A stretch of DNA of 11,777 nt, from contig DUWJ01000102.1 in assembly GCA_012842765.1 (NCBI GenBank), positions 1-11,777 of the forward strand, given 5' to 3'. Shown in pieces: positions 7,401-11,777 of this stretch (position 1 is the stretch's first letter; every line of letters starts with the position of its first letter). Below the pieces are notes generated by a model, which did not search any database, was not told where the DNA came from, and worked only from the letters and a program-made list of their open reading frames with translations. Origin of the DNA: Bacillota bacterium. Its GTDB lineage: Bacteria; Bacillota; DTU025. The translations under genes and the position numbers were made by a program.

Positions 7401-8239
7401 TGGAGCAGTGGATATCCGAAGGGGTAGCCCCCGAGGAGATAGCGGTCTTGTCCAGGATAAACCCGGAATCCAATCCCCCCAAAGCTCTCCTCAACCAATT
7501 GCGTGAGTATTTTGCTACAGCTGGCGTACCGGTGGCCGATGTGCCCAGCGTCATAAGAAAGAACGACCCGATCCTGGGCAGGCTCAGGAAACTGGCCAAC
7601 AGTGATCCCCAGCTTAAGGTCGCCGACCTCCTCGATGGAATGCCGGCTACTGCCGAAAGATTCTTCAACGGCATCGACCCCAAGGAGGTACAGGCATTCC
7701 TGTATGACGGAGTGGAACGCGGGGTTTGCACAGTTGCCGAACTCTATGAAGAGATCGAAGCGCACCTCAGCGACAGAGCGGATAATGGGGGGTCCTCAGA
7801 GGCCGGCGTGACCCTCAAGACAATTCATCAAGCAAAAGGCGAGGAATACCGGCGGGTAGTAGTTATGTACTTGGCGCAAGGGCACTTTCCCCCGGCTCAG
7901 GCCACTGACATGGAGGAAGAGAGGCGGTTGTTGTACGTTGCCCTTACTAGAGCTGAGGAGGAAGTTACCGTCATAGGCGAGCCCGGCTCGCTGTTAATGA
8001 CAGAGTTGAAGGAAAGTCTGGGAACCGATGGGCTGGTGTTTAATTGGAGTGGGCGGCTCGACTCTCCCACACAGGGCGAGGCGGGTCTTTACGAAGGGTG
8101 TTTTGAAGAGGATGTGGCCTATTCGAACACCGAACCCATGGAGATCCTGCAAGACTCGGCATCGGATCGTTCGGATGCAATGACTGTGGCAGAGACTGGA
8201 CTCATGGAGATGTTCGAAGACTTCATCAAACCCGACTAA
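1451..8239 (+). CDS. Giant DEDDh exonuclease / degenerate DinG / RecQ / UvrD fusion helicase
   Basis: This single 2262-codon frame joins four nucleic-acid modules. An N-terminal helical segment (1-80) precedes a DnaQ-like DEDDh exonuclease (about 80-228). A DinG/XPD-like domain that has lost its ATPase residues follows (about 300-805), then a RecQ-type SF2 helicase (about 860-1270), a linker with likely winged-helix folds (about 1270-1590), and a UvrD/Rep SF1A helicase (about 1595-2190). An acidic tail ends the protein. Exonuclease, RecQ and UvrD catalytic residues all look intact. Exonuclease-DinG fusion is the layout of Bacillota DinG proteins; its fusion to RecQ and UvrD is far less usual. 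Expected activity is ATP-driven 3'-to-5' unwinding with 3'-end trimming in the cytoplasm. ATG 1451 is the most upstream in-frame start, with a weak ribosome binding site. No internal stop or frameshift is present. Between a HIRAN gene and a second UvrD-like gene, a repair or anti-foreign-DNA role is plausible but unproven. Confidence 0.95.
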   Translation: MRSLSVYTLRTILAQLKSGRGSAFETRLLSFVHKVIAPNPGQFQDALRRIVAEDGWYASQRILQEALRTPLGPWIPDDVLPQIVFLDTEIHPRTGRILEFAVAVTSGFLDEPTYTVLELDKASAGQRTPDGRGLAPASVTNILKQAVGRRGASCWLVGHNIEAFDLPALKDQGVAIPEVSIIDTLELSLVTEPMRSRHALDGQHTAEADVKDNIDLFKQLDKFWLSVSADELRWHIQWNSAETRLGRYYRWVAARKGVPLGRLQTVLLPDQFTIDVPWDSPGDSPNIEEGSHEKSDIAGQLSEAMLHQVPGAIACLPRSVSGRDIPALIEYAKQSNTLIALPRPAIEDYRRLQRRNMTLKCVNTWLHNDSVIDWNQASTWLIASREPGPAASYIARWYFAGGRMNAELHPLAAAWVSQALPRECFIKPVPNGISAPLIDHAAILANPPRRGRRAVILDAEQLPDCVPEAAGERTEIDSPDNVVSACALRFVSDRTVWNPATGDGRIRIAVTPEDSQDPVFEDFLAVLGRCTHPNSREAVALLNRIDNADEVTILEVLADADGAKTILVMRTVSHADAWLADRISDLGNSDPPAAIFAGPVAGTLLGDCLQKVAGCPVVPFAHSDDGCHSPGIGVCEDGASGTLTGLPRALQSAARRMVTQFDIAGQGLDAFCGCSPETAEVMVAALRAEGYRASSFTRFGSRTRTVERLSPEIPGLFIADSRPEPLPGYIRRAIIRRLPFPSRTDPEILAALASVDSDEDVFANVILPKMLRDLLRTITTLRAMGVEPVLLDRRALTHTSYRAHIEALVGPIVSIPGIPQEKEPPGMDAVRSALQDGLHRIGVHGDFSLTRGIDPTPVLRRFYGSQAQWLPHQREVVDSLLAGEDILAVMPTGSGKSACFQIPAYIFGEFNDDLTVVISPLLALMRDQIRGLRQRGIWGVDCLNSELDPDTRLRVLRDIRSGWTTILYMAPEQLMNDIVCDALIERGIRMLVVDEAHCISEWGHDFRPEYRRIPQFLDYLSRERAERRAQVAAFTATATVDTQKEICEILGIDTEPLITGIRRSNLHPRIISLSDDEAADMKTETIGEFLGDRPGADGVVYVTTRADCECVAGRIGGMAEAGISPERVDYLHAGVRDRGDRERRFLDADGPTQVLVATTAFGMGVDKPDIEWIIHWDAPGSVEAYYQEIGRAARDPGISADCLAMATKSDIHRRRQMARSIDDGHVEALARHLRTLYADEDREFLVNPTAMKAECGLKEGDAKAALFALERAGILSIVARGNRRSSVCMDIPRDRAVALEGLSPTEHYILEELLRNGGRAVLDPFAIAQRLPIGCNSSPEEVDRAIRVLISRSVLRYNSDLVARPMPGSTGEERADRIALLDSAEIILARHLDELLAANHNRTVRMTVSMQLDACRVAGIDLDWLDRIVFDWRMHGIVRSQHNLFVLSISREQQAKDLSSRVSRNLERRRAVLDHCEQEWAGGSSTVEADLMPRQQVRMALGSLARFGLVEWEDLSDQREAYRVRFVAPERYDACRIANLKLGLRQTANDARMNCMEQLFSESREPESVWTFLEDYFSKPSPGPYEEADARMILRGLTEQQQRAVTADIRDPLLINAAAGTGKTHVLARRMLLMQAVDKVDGDKILVLSFSRAGARAIGERAAELARDMKLRPVRAMTFHSFCYHILRMRGLDLSLVGVKRIPKKLQTHNVYLDNLWLNQVLVDEYDSILGQLPPSGSRAESVPEKIRDYAELFDSIRSGHPDLDFVVIKPDDLDRPGVSKELRLRDGEGSIPTEAVKRAFTLYLAQLQRRQLIDYAGMVSAALEGLRSDIALRTRVQAGISHLLVDEYQDTSRAQEEVMRLVIGPATGLTVVGDSDQTIYSFNGSDVRNILQFEERNRLIWSHKKTNIVPLEENFRSAPRILAVASRVIERNKDRLPKRLVPAAVKLASERQAYRERNALVRVAAVSPVCGAESALACAARTVEQWISEGVAPEEIAVLSRINPESNPPKALLNQLREYFATAGVPVADVPSVIRKNDPILGRLRKLANSDPQLKVADLLDGMPATAERFFNGIDPKEVQAFLYDGVERGVCTVAELYEEIEAHLSDRADNGGSSEAGVTLKTIHQAKGEEYRRVVVMYLAQGHFPPAQATDMEEERRLLYVALTRAEEEVTVIGEPGSLLMTELKESLGTDGLVFNWSGRLDSPTQGEAGLYEGCFEEDVAYSNTEPMEILQDSASDRSDAMTVAETGLMEMFEDFIKPD
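1688..2134 (+). other. Domain: DEDDh 3'-5' exonuclease (DnaQ-like)
   Basis: Within the fusion protein, Exo I is F-L-D-T-E (Asp87, Glu89), Exo II is H-N-I-E-A-F-D (Asp165), and Exo III is H-T-A-E-A-D (His204, Asp209). This gives the full D-E-D-H-D set and the HxAxxD signature of the DEDDh class. The domain is predicted active with two metal ions, removing nucleotides from DNA or RNA 3' ends. The same domain precedes the helicase in Bacillota DinG proteins. Confidence 0.9.
2348..3865 (+). other. Domain: catalytically dead DinG/XPD-like helicase
   Basis: The order and spacing of DinG are visible but the motor residues are not. Residues 315-324 occupy the approximate Walker A position and read P-R-S-V-S-G-R-D, with Arg323 and Asp324 in place of Lys-Ser/Thr. 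The DEAH segment, after a D-H-A-A-I-L-A-N stretch like DinG's N-H-A-L-L, reads V-I-L-D-A-E-Q-L-P-D (Asp458-Gln461). The DinG landmark L-P-F-P-S-x-x-D-P is kept (738 onward), as is L-L-D-R-R (790-794). The intervening 24-residue motif VI block (771-794) keeps its length but lacks the Gln, Gly-Arg and Arg of QxxGRxxR. A structural or DNA-binding role is inferred. Confidence 0.72.
4028..5260 (+). other. Domain: RecQ-type SF2 helicase without the zinc site
   Basis: Motif 0 has F-Y-G-S-Q-A-Q and Gln873. Walker A is M-P-T-G-S-G-K-S (Lys896). Motif Ia is S-P-L-L-A-L-M-R-D-Q. Walker B is D-E-A-H-C-I-S-E-W-G-H-D-F-R-P (994 onward), including the aromatic-rich loop specific to RecQ. Motif III is T-A-T-A-T. 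Motif V has T-A-F-G-M-G-V-D-K-P-D, and motif VI is Q-E-I-G-R-A-A-R-D-P (1187 onward). The four-cysteine zinc site that normally follows motif VI is absent: only two scattered Cys occur in the next 70 residues. Predicted to be an active 3'-to-5' DNA helicase. Confidence 0.92.
5261..6220 (+). other. Domain: inter-helicase linker, probable winged-helix modules
   Basis: About 320 residues join the two helicases. Repeated helix-turn-helix-like patterns with alternating Leu/Ile/Ala and basic residues are seen, for example around 1300-1365 and 1490-1530. This suggests winged-helix DNA-binding folds like the RQC domain that follows RecQ cores. No catalytic motif is seen. The assignment rests on pattern and position only. 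Confidence 0.4.
6233..8020 (+). other. Domain: UvrD/Rep-type SF1A helicase
   Basis: All core motifs are present: Q motif L-T-E-Q-Q-Q-R-A-V (Gln1601), Walker A A-A-A-G-T-G-K-T (Lys1623), motif Ia S-F-S-R-A-G-A, motif Ib T-F-H-S-F, Walker B L-V-D-E-Y-Q-D-T (Asp1847-Glu1848), motif III V-V-G-D-S-D-Q-T-I-Y-S-F (1872 onward), motif IV L-E-E-N-F-R-S, motif V T-I-H-Q-A-K-G-E-E-Y, and motif VI R-R-L-L-Y-V-A-L-T-R-A (Arg2167). About 600 residues make it a near full-size UvrD core, predicted active with 3'-to-5' movement. The remaining about 70 residues are Asp/Glu/Ser-rich. Confidence 0.94.
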
Positions 8240-8241
8240 TA

Positions 8242-8267
8242 ATCATCAGATTGCTGATGATGGGAGG
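8242..8267 (+). promoter_or_regulatory. Stem-loop abutting the Shine-Dalgarno of the third gene
   Basis: ATCATCAG (8242-8249) and CTGATGAT (8254-8261) form a perfect 8-base-pair stem with a four-base loop. GGGAGG (8262-8267) follows with no gap, 8 bases before GTG 8276. The stem begins three bases after the stop of the fusion gene. There is no T-run, so it is not an intrinsic terminator. It may expose or mask the ribosome binding site, or protect the mRNA end. The strong GGGAGG also fixes the GTG start of the downstream gene. Confidence 0.5.
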
Positions 8268-8275
8268 CATGACTT

Positions 8276-9700
8276 GTGGAGGCAGTCGAACTCACAGAGG
8301 ATCAGCGTCAGCTTGTTGAGTATAGGGTGGACAAGAATCTCTTGATCAGAGGTGAACCGGGAAGCGGCAAAACCACAGTACTTGCTGCCAGGGCGGCGCA
8401 CATGGACAGCGCCATGTTCTCCGGGTCGGTTCTCGTGATTGCCTATAATAGGGCGCTAGCAGGGTACATCCGTAGGCTGCTCGGCGAGTTTGGCGGTTCC
8501 GCGAAGATTGATGTAGATACCTTTCACGGTTGGGCGATGACGTTCGCCGATTGCCTTGGCTATGGACCTGCGCGAATCGTGCAACGGACCGAGCGTGATG
8601 CCAAACTAGAGGAGATTCTGCGGCAAATGGGTCCGAAGTGGGGGCAGAATCACCTTCTAGGAGAACCCACTCAATTCTGGTCGCAGGAGGTTGAGTGGAT
8701 CATGGGCCAGGGCATCAGCTCCCTGGATAAATATATGAACGCCGTAAGAACGGGCAGAGGCACGGCGGTGCAAGTTAGGGGCGAGGACAGACAACTTGTT
8801 TGGGACGTATTCACCGCCTACCGTGACTGGCTGGCACATGATAATGCATGTGACATACACGACTTCGGAGGAATGGTGCGGCGGGCAGTGCTGAAGGCAG
8901 ACCGCAAGTATCCAGCAGACCTGGCTTACGACCACATACTCATCGATGAGGTGCAGGACTTCGACTTATCCTGGCTGCTCGCCTTGGCGCCAATGGCACG
9001 CGTGAGTGTCACGCTTGCAGGAGATCTCGGGCAGAGGATATATCGTCGATCGTTTACGTGGAGGGCTGCTGGCATAGACATTTCTGCAGCCAGTTCCCGC
9101 CAGCTGCGAGGTTCTCACCGCACAACCCGCGAGATAATGCAGGTGGCCATGGTTATTTCAACAAACACGGATCTTAAGGGCGACGAAGACTTCGTAGCAC
9201 CTTCGCTTCCCGATCGGGTGGGACCGAGAGTTTCACGGATAAAGCGGAGTGGCGATAGAATAGCTGAGAAAGCCGTAGTTTCTCGAGTGACTGAGCTAGC
9301 ACGTCGCTATCGAGGCGATTCCATCTGCCTGGCAGTCCCGTTCAACGCAAGGCTCAGACGCCTCACCGATGAGCTTATATCAGCCGGAGTGAGAGCTGTC
9401 AATGCAAGTGGCGATGCTCTTGCACATTTGGCAGAGGGGACAGTTGCAGTAACTACCTATCATCAACTGAAAGGGCTCGAGTTCGACCACGTCATCCTTA
9501 CAGGCCTCGATGATCACACAATGCCCGGCTTTTACTTTAGGATTGAAGATTCTGAAAGCGAGAGTGAAAAAGAACAGTTTTTGCGCCGTCTCGTATACAT
9601 GGCTATGACTCGTGCAAGGAAATCCGTTACGCTGGTCGGTTCAACCCCATTCTGCCGGTTCTTCAATGATGTGCCACCAGATTACATCGAGGAGATATGA
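8276..9700 (+). CDS. Compact UvrD-like SF1 helicase
   Basis: This 474-residue protein carries a full SF1 motor: Q motif L-T-E-D-Q (Gln10), Walker A G-E-P-G-S-G-K-T-T (Lys32), motif Ib D-T-F-H-G-W, Walker B I-D-E-V-Q-D (Asp224-Glu225), motif III A-G-D-L-G-Q-R-I-Y (249 onward), motif IV L-R-G-S-H-R (277-282), motif V T-Y-H-Q-L-K-G-L-E-F-D (394 onward), and motif VI R-R-L-V-Y-M-A-M-T-R-A (Arg446). At about two thirds of UvrD/PcrA length, its 1B and 2B accessory domains must be much reduced. Motif IV has Ser-His-Arg where UvrD has Asn-Tyr-Arg. GTG 8276 is chosen because GGGAGG lies 8 bases upstream. It starts 36 bases after the giant fusion gene, so it is probably co-transcribed and a partner. 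Size and fold class recall GajB of the Gabija defence system, but no GajA-like gene is present. Predicted ATP-dependent 3'-to-5' translocase. Confidence 0.93.
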   Translation: MEAVELTEDQRQLVEYRVDKNLLIRGEPGSGKTTVLAARAAHMDSAMFSGSVLVIAYNRALAGYIRRLLGEFGGSAKIDVDTFHGWAMTFADCLGYGPARIVQRTERDAKLEEILRQMGPKWGQNHLLGEPTQFWSQEVEWIMGQGISSLDKYMNAVRTGRGTAVQVRGEDRQLVWDVFTAYRDWLAHDNACDIHDFGGMVRRAVLKADRKYPADLAYDHILIDEVQDFDLSWLLALAPMARVSVTLAGDLGQRIYRRSFTWRAAGIDISAASSRQLRGSHRTTREIMQVAMVISTNTDLKGDEDFVAPSLPDRVGPRVSRIKRSGDRIAEKAVVSRVTELARRYRGDSICLAVPFNARLRRLTDELISAGVRAVNASGDALAHLAEGTVAVTTYHQLKGLEFDHVILTGLDDHTMPGFYFRIEDSESESEKEQFLRRLVYMAMTRARKSVTLVGSTPFCRFFNDVPPDYIEEI

Positions 9701-10140
9701 CGACGGTGAGCCAACCTGGTGGCTACTGCGGGGCATGATGGCAATCCTTGTTTAAATGAACATACTCTTGCATACACAGATGGGATCCCGCTAGGTATCG
9801 ATGTCGCCTGCTATGGGTCGAACAAGGGAAATGCAACAGGGCTTGCAGCGATAATCACAGGTTGTGCAATACCATCCATCAGTCTCAGCCGGCCCGGAGC
9901 ATTGAAAGCGCAGATATGGGACTTGTGATCTGCTGACGCAAGCAAGTCTTAAACCTACTGAAAAGCGGTGTCAGGGATCACCCTTGCAAAACCATTTCCC
10001 TGTTGCCATCATCGTTGCGCCTGAAGACGAGCCAAACTGAGCGTAACTTCGGTTTCTTCCTCTCAGGCGTCTTCTCGAGTCTGTCTGCAGGCTTGGGGAA
10101 CGACCTAAGGGGCTGAGCAGGCAGAAGAGGCCTTGAGCGC
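9701..10140. other. Largely empty stretch after the helicase cluster
   Basis: No confident gene and no clear intrinsic terminator for the cluster are seen. A 69-codon frame from GTG 9719 to 9928 has a poor ribosome binding site and matches nothing I know; it may be chance or debris. Two complementary pairs, CGCCTGA (10018-10024) with TCAGGCG (10063-10069) and GAAGACG (10023-10029) with CGTCTTC (10068-10074), could form alternative or pseudoknot-like RNA structures. Confidence 0.4.
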
Positions 10141-10500
10141 GTGGCTAGGGCTGGATACCTAAAGTGGCTGATCGCGCTGGGGCGGTTTCTCAGGGATCAT
10201 GGTATCGTGTTGGAGTGGCGCTGTCGTGGAGGTGTTCCCAAAATGGGCGATTTGGATCCAGCCGTGCCTTGCCTGGTTGAGATCGCTGAGTATGGTTTGG
10301 AGACCGAAGACGTGCTTGTGACAGAGAGACATGATCCACGTGTTATCTACGAGAGGCGTATAGTAGCCGGAAGGGATAAGTGGGTTGGGGTGGCGGCAGG
10401 AAGCTCGATCACCTCGTCGGGCTTCCTGCTAGACGATCTAGTTGGCGGTCGTGTAAATCAAAGCCCTAGCGCCTGTATGAGCCATAATTTCATGTCGTAG
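10141..10500 (+). CDS. Hypothetical protein, 119 residues
   Basis: The frame opens after a TGA at 10114 and its first start is GTG 10141, about 10 bases after AGAAGAGG (10123-10130). The first about 80 residues look protein-like: an amphipathic N-terminal helix, then alternating hydrophobic and charged residues including E-D-V-L-V-T-E-R. The last about 15 residues lie antisense to the end of the convergent gene and look random. This suggests either a chance tail or a gene truncated at its 3' end. No family is recognised, there is no membrane segment, and no functional link to the helicase cluster is evident. Confidence 0.42.
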   Translation: MARAGYLKWLIALGRFLRDHGIVLEWRCRGGVPKMGDLDPAVPCLVEIAEYGLETEDVLVTERHDPRVIYERRIVAGRDKWVGVAAGSSITSSGFLLDDLVGGRVNQSPSACMSHNFMS

Positions 10501-11000
10501 GCGACCTGCAATTGTGTTTCAGCCATGTGCAGACCTTGCTCTATGAGGATTCCCCAGATCTGATGCTCACTGGATGGTGCGAGTCCGGCGTAGCCAATGG
10601 CCAATGTGGTGGAACTGATGGTGTACCCTGCTGTGCTCATCCGTTGGGCATACAAGAAAAGATGATTCCATGTATCCCACTGCTCCGACATGACGCCTTC
10701 CTTTTCGAGCACAGCGAGAGCCGTATCTTTCAAGACGTATAGCTCATCTAAGGCCGCTTGAATGCGGTCAAACAAGGGCTCTACACCCATCCACATCTGT
10801 ACACTTGGTTTCCCGGAATGGTCAAGATACACTCCAGTCATCTTGCTATGCACGTCGCTCAGCTCAAACCAGATATCGGAGCATCTGACGTACATCGCCC
10901 ACTCATCAGCCTCATCAAAGGCCGCCACTGGCGAGGTTGCGATTGCCATGATGAGCGTTAGCAAGACTGCTGTCTTCAAACGTTTCTTTACTTGCAACAC
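10458..11000 (-). CDS. Putative secreted helical protein, 180 residues
   Basis: The protein begins with a typical Sec signal peptide: basic K-K-R-L-K, a hydrophobic core (about 10-21), then S-P-V-A-A with likely signal peptidase I cleavage after Ala27. The mature part of about 153 residues is rich in Leu, Ala, Met and Trp, predicted mostly helical, with one Cys, and is probably extracytoplasmic. I recognise no family. GTG 11000 is preferred because AAGGAG (complement of 11008-11013) lies 7 bases upstream; the alternative GTG at 11006 is only one base from it. The gene runs opposite to the helicase cluster and its 3' end overlaps the convergent ORF at 10458-10500 by 43 bases, so at least one of those two 3' ends may not be coding. 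No link to the helicases is evident. Confidence 0.65.
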   Translation of the reverse strand: MLQVKKRLKTAVLLTLIMAIATSPVAAFDEADEWAMYVRCSDIWFELSDVHSKMTGVYLDHSGKPSVQMWMGVEPLFDRIQAALDELYVLKDTALAVLEKEGVMSEQWDTWNHLFLYAQRMSTAGYTISSTTLAIGYAGLAPSSEHQIWGILIEQGLHMAETQLQVAYDMKLWLIQALGL

Positions 11001-11006
11001 GTGCAC

Positions 11007-11777
11007 ACTCCTTCGGAGGTCTGTTTTGGAAATTCTCTGCCTCCTTATTAACTCTTTCGTATTAATGGCTAACGAGTCCTCTTTTTTCCTTTGTAGAGAC
11101 TCTAATCATATGATGAGGCGCCCTGAAAACCCTTGCAGCAACAATGAAATCCTATGTGCTCCAATGGGCATTGCAACGAGCGCTATTGCCATCCAGCGCC
11201 AACAGGGCGATGTCGCTACAAGATGGATTATGCGTCGAAAACCCAGTCATACCATGTGATTCCGTATATGTCTGAACACCGCAAATTTACAGTTTGCCGT
11301 TTCTCGAAATTGTGCTTGCCTGAAGCTGCTTCTGAAGCGCTTTTTCTTCCTTGCCCAGCAGTCTGTCGGGGCTTTTGGCAAATGAACGCAGTCTTTTAGC
11401 AAGGGTTGATGCTCCTGCCAATGTGGTCTTACTGCATTGTTGATCGCACCAATATCTTGGAGCCGGAAACCTGGCGACAGATGAAAGCAAGTCTGCGGGG
11501 ATGAGGAAACAACAACCTGTGATTGCACACACAGCGACAGGTAGCCTTCAGTCGTATCGATCCCCAACCACAGGATCTAGATCTAAATACACTGGGGATT
11601 TCAGGTTTCAAACGCAAGCCCTGCGAGATCGTCACCATGCAGAAGCGTTAACTGGCTCTTCAGAGGCGATAAAAGGGCAATATGAAGGACTTGACTCAAT
11701 CATTGCAGGCAGGGATACTGCCAAATTTGTGGAAGAACTCGTATGATGAGGGATTCTGTCAGAGGAACTACGTTCCA
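11007..11777. other. No convincing gene; possible decayed sequence
   Basis: Short frames occur on both strands but none has a good ribosome binding site, a recognisable domain or clean boundaries. The most protein-like is ATG 11501 to 11746 (+, 81 codons), whose second half ends in a helical, charged stretch E-A-I-K-G-Q-Y-E-G-L-D; its start abuts GCGGGG with no spacer, so it could be the tail of a decayed gene. The promoter of the secreted-protein gene should lie on the minus strand around 11020-11110, but no good -35/-10 pair is seen. Confidence 0.4.

Noticed and set aside
8276..9700. Gabija system (GajB-like helicase)
   Set aside because: The helicase has a similar size and class, but no GajA-like gene (ABC ATPase plus TOPRIM nuclease) is in the window, so a Gabija call is not supported.
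9719..9928. 69-codon coding region directly after the small helicase gene
   Set aside because: GTG start with poor ribosome binding site and no recognisable family. A brief Y-T-D-G stretch recalls RNase H but the other catalytic residues are absent.
11247..11567. Minus-strand frame with G-I-D-T-T-E-G-Y-L-S-L, recalling IS110 transposase or TsaB/TsaD N-termini
   Set aside because: The similarity ends after about a dozen residues, the rest is Cys/Pro/His-rich and random-looking, and there is no ribosome binding site.

Overview
The window looks like an accessory island on a bacterial chromosome or large plasmid of moderate GC. Strong purine-rich Shine-Dalgarno sequences, GTG starts and a DEDDh-exonuclease/DinG pairing all resemble Bacillota (Firmicutes), but no taxonomic marker gene is present, so this is an inference. 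No rRNA, tRNA, CRISPR array or intact insertion sequence is visible. By eye the flanks are more AT-rich and poorer in genes than the centre.

Layout. Positions 1-700 hold no large gene. They hold a possible 24-residue hydrophobic peptide (35-109), a perfect TATAAT box (187-192), a leader with nested inverted repeats (250-284), and a 29-codon ORF with a strong ribosome binding site (307-396). Positions 707-9700 are one co-directional three-gene cluster: (1) a 227-residue HIRAN-domain protein with a hydrophobic N-terminus and an acidic, Cys-containing tail; (2) a 2262-residue fusion of a DEDDh (DnaQ-type) exonuclease, a decayed DinG/XPD-like helicase domain, a RecQ-type SF2 helicase and a UvrD/Rep-type SF1A helicase; (3) a compact 474-residue UvrD-like SF1 helicase. 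The gaps are 60 and 36 bases, so the three are probably co-transcribed. Positions 9701-10140 are mostly empty. Then come a hypothetical ORF (10141-10500, +) and, converging on it, a putative secreted helical protein (10458-11000, -). No convincing gene lies in 11001-11777.

How the genes may work together. The intact catalytic modules share one polarity. DEDDh nucleases degrade from 3' ends, RecQ and UvrD helicases move 3' to 5', and the HIRAN domain of eukaryotic HLTF binds 3' ends of single-stranded DNA. The only module of a 5'-to-3' family, DinG/XPD, has lost its Walker A, DEAH and motif VI residues. My inference is a DNA-end recognition, unwinding and resection machine acting in DNA repair or defence against foreign DNA, with HIRAN protein as recruiter or sensor and the small helicase as partner. 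The defence role is a hypothesis from architecture. The presence of exonuclease, RecQ and UvrD motifs, and the loss of the DinG motifs, can be read directly from the sequence.
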